Assembly (NCBI GenBank): GCA_021157665.1
Contig: JAGGWE010000068.1
Coordinates: 1-34,809 of the forward strand
Origin: Sulfurimonas sp.
GTDB lineage: Bacteria; Campylobacterota; Campylobacteria; Campylobacterales; Sulfurimonadaceae
DNA length: 34,809 nt
Reading direction: 5' to 3'
In this document: positions 30,970-34,809 of the stretch, in pieces
How the letters are laid out: each line of letters opens with the position of its first letter
How positions within the stretch are numbered: the first letter of the stretch is position 1
The notes under the pieces: model-generated
What the model saw: only the letters and a program-made list of their open reading frames with translations
Told to the model about the DNA's origin: nothing
Databases searched by the model: none
Position numbers and translations under genes: made by a program

Positions 30970-30982
30970 AATAATTTTTATC
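30970..30982. promoter_or_regulatory. Second PerR-like box near perR
   Basis: AATAATTTTTATC, imperfect 6-1-6 (reverse GATAAA-A-ATTATT). Confidence 0.5.
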
Positions 30983-31012
30983 CTTTATTAAAAATTAGTG
31001 TATAATTCCATC

Positions 31013-31414
31013 ATGATTAATTATACAAATATTTTAAGACAACATAATTTAAAGGCTACTCCCCAAAGATTGGCTATTACAGACATACTACATGTGCAAG
31101 GTCACATAACTATTGAAAGCTTATATGAGGTGATGGTAAAAAAGTTTAGCTCAATCTCACTTGCTACTATATATAAGAACATTAACCTAATGTTAGAAAA
31201 TTCTTTTATCCAAGAAGTAAAAATTCCACATGCCAAATCAGTTTATGAAATTACTAAAGAATCTCATTCCCACTTGGCATGTGAAAAATGTGGAGAGATT
31301 CAAGATATTATTATTGATTTAGATAATATACTAAATGAAGTTGCAAAAACAAACACTTTTAAAGTAAATTCTAGCGATTTAGTTTTATCTGGAATATGTA
31401 AAAACTGCCAATAA
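31013..31414 (+). CDS. perR: Fur-family regulator, PerR-like
   Basis: LKATPQRLAITDIL, SLATIYKNINLMLENSFI, SHLACEKCGEIQD. Track ORF starts at a GTG at 30998; ATG at 31013 is more plausible. Confidence 0.82.
   Translation: MINYTNILRQHNLKATPQRLAITDILHVQGHITIESLYEVMVKKFSSISLATIYKNINLMLENSFIQEVKIPHAKSVYEITKESHSHLACEKCGEIQDIIIDLDNILNEVAKTNTFKVNSSDLVLSGICKNCQ
31224..31236 (-). repeat. Dispersed motif, 13/13
   Basis: TTCCACATGCCAA inside perR (IPHAKS). Confidence 0.9.
31274..31286 (+). repeat. Dispersed motif, 12/13, opposed to 31224-31236
   Basis: TTGGCATGTGAAA inside perR. Confidence 0.75.
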
Positions 31415-31422
31415 ATCTAAAA

Positions 31423-31435
31423 GATAAAATTTATC
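31423..31435. promoter_or_regulatory. PerR-like box upstream of the peroxiredoxin gene
   Basis: GATAAA-A-TTTATC, perfect 6-1-6 palindrome about 100 bp upstream of the start. Confidence 0.6.
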
Positions 31436-31532
31436 CTTAAATAAAAATATTACTTTATTCCATCTAAGGTTAGTTAATAATCTTTAGCTAAAATTTCGTC
31501 AACAAATTAAATAATACACAAGGACATTATAT

Positions 31533-32129
31533 ATGTTAGTAACAAATCAAGCTCCAGACTTTACAGCAACAACAGTTTTAGGTGACGGTTCAATCGTTGA
31601 AGACTTCAAATTATCAGAGAACATGGGTGAAAAAGGTACAGTTTTATTTTTCTATCCACTAGATTTTACTTTCGTATGTCCTTCAGAGCTAATCGCTTTT
31701 GATCACAGACTTAAAGAGTTCAAAGATCGTGGTGTTGAAGTTATCGGTTGTTCAGTAGATAGCCAATTTTCTCACTTTGCATGGAGAGAAACTCCAATCA
31801 ACGAAGGTGGTATCGGTAGAGTTGGTTACCCACTAGTAGCTGACCTTACAAAACAAATTTCTAAAGATTATGATGTACTTTTCGGTGAAGCAGTAGCTCT
31901 TCGTGGTTCATTCCTAATCGATGGTAAAGGTGTAGTTCGTCACGCAGTTATCAATGACTTACCACTTGGTAGAAACATCGATGAGATGATTCGTATGGTA
32001 GATGCAATGCAATTCACTGACGAGCATGGTGAAGTATGTGCTGCTGGTTGGATGAAAGGTGACGAAGGTATGAAAGCTACAACTGAAGGTGTTGCAGAAT
32101 ACCTAGGTAAGCACGAAGGTGACTTATAG
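31533..32129 (+). CDS. Typical 2-Cys peroxiredoxin (AhpC/TSA)
   Basis: FFYPLDFTFVCPSELIAF, second Cys HGEVCAAGW. Confidence 0.95.
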   Translation: MLVTNQAPDFTATTVLGDGSIVEDFKLSENMGEKGTVLFFYPLDFTFVCPSELIAFDHRLKEFKDRGVEVIGCSVDSQFSHFAWRETPINEGGIGRVGYPLVADLTKQISKDYDVLFGEAVALRGSFLIDGKGVVRHAVINDLPLGRNIDEMIRMVDAMQFTDEHGEVCAAGWMKGDEGMKATTEGVAEYLGKHEGDL

Positions 32130-32149
32130 TCTTCCCTTAATCGATTTGA

Positions 32150-32235
32150 AATAGCAACGCAACTTCTGCGTTGTTCTTTCGTCAGATACTTATAGTATCC
32201 TTCCTCAATCACGCCTTAAATTTACATTACTCTTT
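32150..32235 (-). repeat. Dispersed hairpin element, copy A3
   Basis: - strand reads AAAGAGTAATGTAAATTTAAGGCGTGATTGAGGAAGGATACTATAAGTATCTGACGAAAGAACAACGCAGAAGTTGCGTTGCTATT, aligning along its length with A1. Confidence 0.7.
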
Positions 32236-32311
32236 CAAGTCTTACTTTTTAGAATATTCTTTATAAACCACATATTTTCCTTTTTGTAATTTTCTGCTAA
32301 TATATAAAACC

Positions 32312-32785
32312 ATGAAAAGAAAACAAAACCAAGAAGAGCTAAGAGCTAAACAATATCTTCAAAGCCTAAACTACACAAAAATAGAATACGAACCACTTGG
32401 AAATGTAACACCAGACTTTGTACTTGATGATAAAATAGCAGTAGAGGTTAGACGACTCAACAGAAACTTTATCAAAAATGAACAGCTTGTAAGTAGTGAG
32501 AGTTGTGAAATAGATATTCATACTAATACTAAAAAAAATAATTTATCTTGGAATACTTATGAATTACATAAAAACATTCAACTTGTTATCAATGAAAAAG
32601 ATAAAAAAATCGAACAAAACTTCAGTTTATATAATGAATGGTGGTTAATTTTAATAGACTGTATCACTGATGAAATTGGAACAAAGGCTTTTAAAGAACT
32701 AAAAAAAGTTCAACTTAATAAAGGCAAGTTTAACAAAGTAATCATAATATCATCAAATGAAGAATTTAGGACTTTTAAATTCTAA
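32312..32785 (+). CDS. Hypothetical protein, possible PD-(D/E)xK-like fold
   Basis: 157 aa; PDFVLDDKIAVEVRRLN resembles a PD...ExK nuclease core with R in place of K. Fold assignment is inference. Confidence 0.5.
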   Translation: MKRKQNQEELRAKQYLQSLNYTKIEYEPLGNVTPDFVLDDKIAVEVRRLNRNFIKNEQLVSSESCEIDIHTNTKKNNLSWNTYELHKNIQLVINEKDKKIEQNFSLYNEWWLILIDCITDEIGTKAFKELKKVQLNKGKFNKVIIISSNEEFRTFKF

Positions 32786-32837
32786 ATTGTGTATCATATG
32801 ACTAAGACGAGTTGACAAAATATAGAAGGAGTTAAAG

Positions 32838-33410
32838 ATGACTGATACTATTTTATTAAGAATCGCTAAAACAGCGATATTGAGTAAATTTAACAAAAAC
32901 TATGTACTAGATGAAAAAAGTATTTTAGAAGAATACCCATTTTTAGAAAATAATGGTGCAGTTTTTGTGACACTCAAATATAATAATGATTTAAGAGGTT
33001 GTATAGGTTCCATTATTTCACATAGAAGACTTTTTGATGATGTGGTTCACAATGCTATCTCTGCTGGTTTTAATGACCCACGATTTAAGCCTTTAAGTGT
33101 TGAAGAATTATCACACTTAAGCCTTGAAGTCTCGGTTTTAAGTGAACCTCAGATTTTAGAGTATAAAGATTATGCTGATTTAGTACAAAAAGTTAAAGTA
33201 AATAAAGATGGATTGATTTTAAAACATGGCAGATTTCAAGGAACTTTTTTACCTCAGGTTTGGGAACAGTTAGCAACTCCTGAACTATTTTTAGAACATT
33301 TAAGTATGAAAGCTGGAGCAACTCCATCTATATATAGTGAACACCCGAGTATTTATAGATATGGAGTAGAACATATAGAGGAAGATTTCGATGAAATACT
33401 TCCATTATAA
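32838..33410 (+). CDS. AMMECR1-domain protein (AmmeMemoRadiSam protein A)
   Basis: GAVFVTLKYNNDLRGCIGSIISHRRLFDDVVHNAISAGFNDPRFKPLS. Confidence 0.92.
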   Translation: MTDTILLRIAKTAILSKFNKNYVLDEKSILEEYPFLENNGAVFVTLKYNNDLRGCIGSIISHRRLFDDVVHNAISAGFNDPRFKPLSVEELSHLSLEVSVLSEPQILEYKDYADLVQKVKVNKDGLILKHGRFQGTFLPQVWEQLATPELFLEHLSMKAGATPSIYSEHPSIYRYGVEHIEEDFDEILPL

Positions 33411-33425
33411 AAAAGGAGTTTTATT

Positions 33426-34211
33426 ATGAGACGAGAAATGAGCGTAGCAGGTAGTTTTTACCCAGATAATACAAATGAACTGAAAAGATATTTTGAACAC
33501 TTCAATAAACTTTATAATGAAAAGCAAACTCTGCCAAATCTGAAAAGTAAAGCGATAATAGTCCCACATGCCGGATATATCTATTCTGGATACACGGCAA
33601 ATATAGCTTATAGAATTTTACAAAAATCAGATGTTAAAAAATTTGTTGTGATTGGTCCTTCACATAAAGTTGCTTTTAACGGGATTAGTCTTTGTGATTT
33701 TAGTAGCTATGCAACTCCATTTGGAGATATTGAAAATGACGATAATTTATCTCAAAAGTTAAAAGATAAATTTTCATTAAGTTGTTTACAAGAGGCTCAC
33801 ATTGAGCACTCTACAGAGGTACAGTTTCCATTTATAAAACATTATATTCCTGATGCAAAAATAGTTGAATTGGTTTACAGTAAAATTGACGCAGAATATA
33901 TCTCTGAGATTATAGATTTTGTTTTAGTACAAGAGGATTGTGGGGTTATTATAAGTACAGATTTAAGTCATTTTTATAATTTAGAAGATGCCAATAAACT
34001 AGACTTAATCTGCTTAGATGCTGTACAAAATCAGGATATACAAAAACTAGATTCTGGATGTGAGGCATGTGGAATAACAGGGGTAAAAGCCATGCTGCAA
34101 AGTGCAAATAAACTAAAGCTTAGTTCACAAATACTTGATTATCGAACAAGTGCAGATGCTAGTAATGATACAAGTCGTGTAGTTGGATATATGAGTGCTT
34201 TATTTTCTTAA
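33426..34211 (+). CDS. MEMO-like protein (AmmeMemoRadiSam protein B)
   Basis: VAGSFYPDNTNEL, IVPHAGYIYSGYTANIAY, VIGPSHKVAFNG, EHSTEVQFPFI, ISTDLSHF. Confidence 0.92.
   Translation: MRREMSVAGSFYPDNTNELKRYFEHFNKLYNEKQTLPNLKSKAIIVPHAGYIYSGYTANIAYRILQKSDVKKFVVIGPSHKVAFNGISLCDFSSYATPFGDIENDDNLSQKLKDKFSLSCLQEAHIEHSTEVQFPFIKHYIPDAKIVELVYSKIDAEYISEIIDFVLVQEDCGVIISTDLSHFYNLEDANKLDLICLDAVQNQDIQKLDSGCEACGITGVKAMLQSANKLKLSSQILDYRTSADASNDTSRVVGYMSALFS
33562..33574 (-). repeat. Dispersed motif core copy
   Basis: TCCCACATGCCGG in the MEMO gene; encodes the conserved PHAGY, so it could be coincidental. Confidence 0.5.
34062..34074 (+). repeat. Dispersed motif, 11/13
   Basis: GAGGCATGTGGAA in the MEMO gene. 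Confidence 0.6.
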
Positions 34212-34222
34212 AGGATTTTTTT

Positions 34223-34297
34223 ATGACTAAAGTAATGACTGTTAGCCAAGCTAGAGCAAGAGGATTGATTGGACTTATTATGGGGAATAAAGCTTAG
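34223..34297 (+). CDS. Candidate 24-aa small ORF
   Basis: MTKVMTVSQARARGLIGLIMGNKA*; AAGGA at 34211-34215 upstream; directly follows the MEMO gene. Confidence 0.35.
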   Translation: MTKVMTVSQARARGLIGLIMGNKA

Positions 34298-34377
34298 TCA
34301 TTGGCAGTTTTAAAGTAATCTACTTTTGCAGGATAGTACCATTCATCAGTAATGTCATCTTTGTATATCTTACTCAC
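34294..34377 (-). CDS. Candidate 27-aa small ORF
   Basis: GTG start, MSKIYKDDITDEWYYPAKVDYFKTAND*; strong AGGAGGG (- strand, 34386-34392) 8 nt upstream of the start. Confidence 0.4.
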   Translation of the reverse strand: MSKIYKDDITDEWYYPAKVDYFKTAND

Positions 34378-34421
34378 TTATGAAACCCTCCTGTTTTTAT
34401 TATCTATCACTTAGATATTTT

Positions 34422-34809
34422 TTACTCAATAGTGTGTGCCACATACTTACCCTTATGGGATTGAGCTATGACATTTTGTTTTATCTTTGTGGACGAAGTT
34501 TGTGGGTTATAGCTTACTTGAACTATCTTTTTCCCTTTTGATTTTAGATATTTTTCTACTGCAAGATTATGAGGTTTATCTCCCCAGTCCTCTCCAATCA
34601 CAAAAATATCAACATCTAATTCTTTACAATTAGTGACATACTCAAGTTTATCATACGATACAACATCATCTACACATTTTAAAGCCTTAAGCATTCTCAT
34701 TCGTTGCTCTAAAGGGATAATAGGAACATTTGGTTTATATGAAGCCACTACTTCATCAGAAGCAACCCCAACTACAAACTTATCGCCTAATGTTTTACAG
34801 TATTCTAAG
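34422..34809 (-). CDS. Cytidylyltransferase-like nucleotidyltransferase (TagD/GCT type), 5' end beyond window
   Basis: Frame stays open to the edge: LEYCKTLGDKFVVGVASDEVVASYKPNVPIIPLEQRMRMLKALKCVDDVVSYDKL...; resembles glycerol-3-phosphate cytidylyltransferases. Confidence 0.75.
   Translation of the reverse strand, partial: LEYCKTLGDKFVVGVASDEVVASYKPNVPIIPLEQRMRMLKALKCVDDVVSYDKLEYVTNCKELDVDIFVIGEDWGDKPHNLAVEKYLKSKGKKIVQVSYNPQTSSTKIKQNVIAQSHKGKYVAHTIE

Noticed and set aside
1-34809. CRISPR array, prophage, defence island, rRNA or tRNA genes
   Set aside because: No direct-repeat/spacer arrays, no phage structural or integrase genes apart from the housekeeping XerH, and no tRNA or rRNA signatures noticed by eye.

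Overview
This 34.8-kb, AT-rich window is a chromosomal segment that looks like a Campylobacterota member, probably a Sulfurimonas-like autotroph or a relative. Supporting signs are XerH, an HP0268-family protein, an ArsRS-like two-component pair, a desulforubrerythrin and the fabH-plsX-rpmF-DUF177-ndk-ferredoxin order. Most of it is housekeeping: miaB, nusA, tpiA-pgk-gap, nadD-rsfS, feoAB, pssA, rmuC, metK, a DEAD-box helicase, a PerR-like regulator, a 2-Cys peroxiredoxin and AMMECR1-MEMO. The most striking non-gene signal is a dispersed ~13-bp word, 5'-TYGGCATGTGGAA-3'. Its 9-bp core GGCATGTGG/CCACATGCC occurs 14 times by my manual count; about 0.27 would be expected with equal base frequencies, and fewer in AT-rich DNA. 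It occurs in both orientations, inside unrelated genes and between genes, and once as an inverted pair forming a hairpin just after a stop codon. These are the hallmarks of DNA uptake sequences in Neisseria and Pasteurellaceae, and I know of none described for Campylobacterota. Other structures are a composite inverted-repeat element in the mltF leader, three copies of a hairpin repeat with varying but self-complementary apical stems, a REP-like GTTCCCA/TGGGAAC element, a set of PerR-like boxes around oxidative-stress genes, and a Fur-like palindrome upstream of a porin-feoA-feoB cluster.
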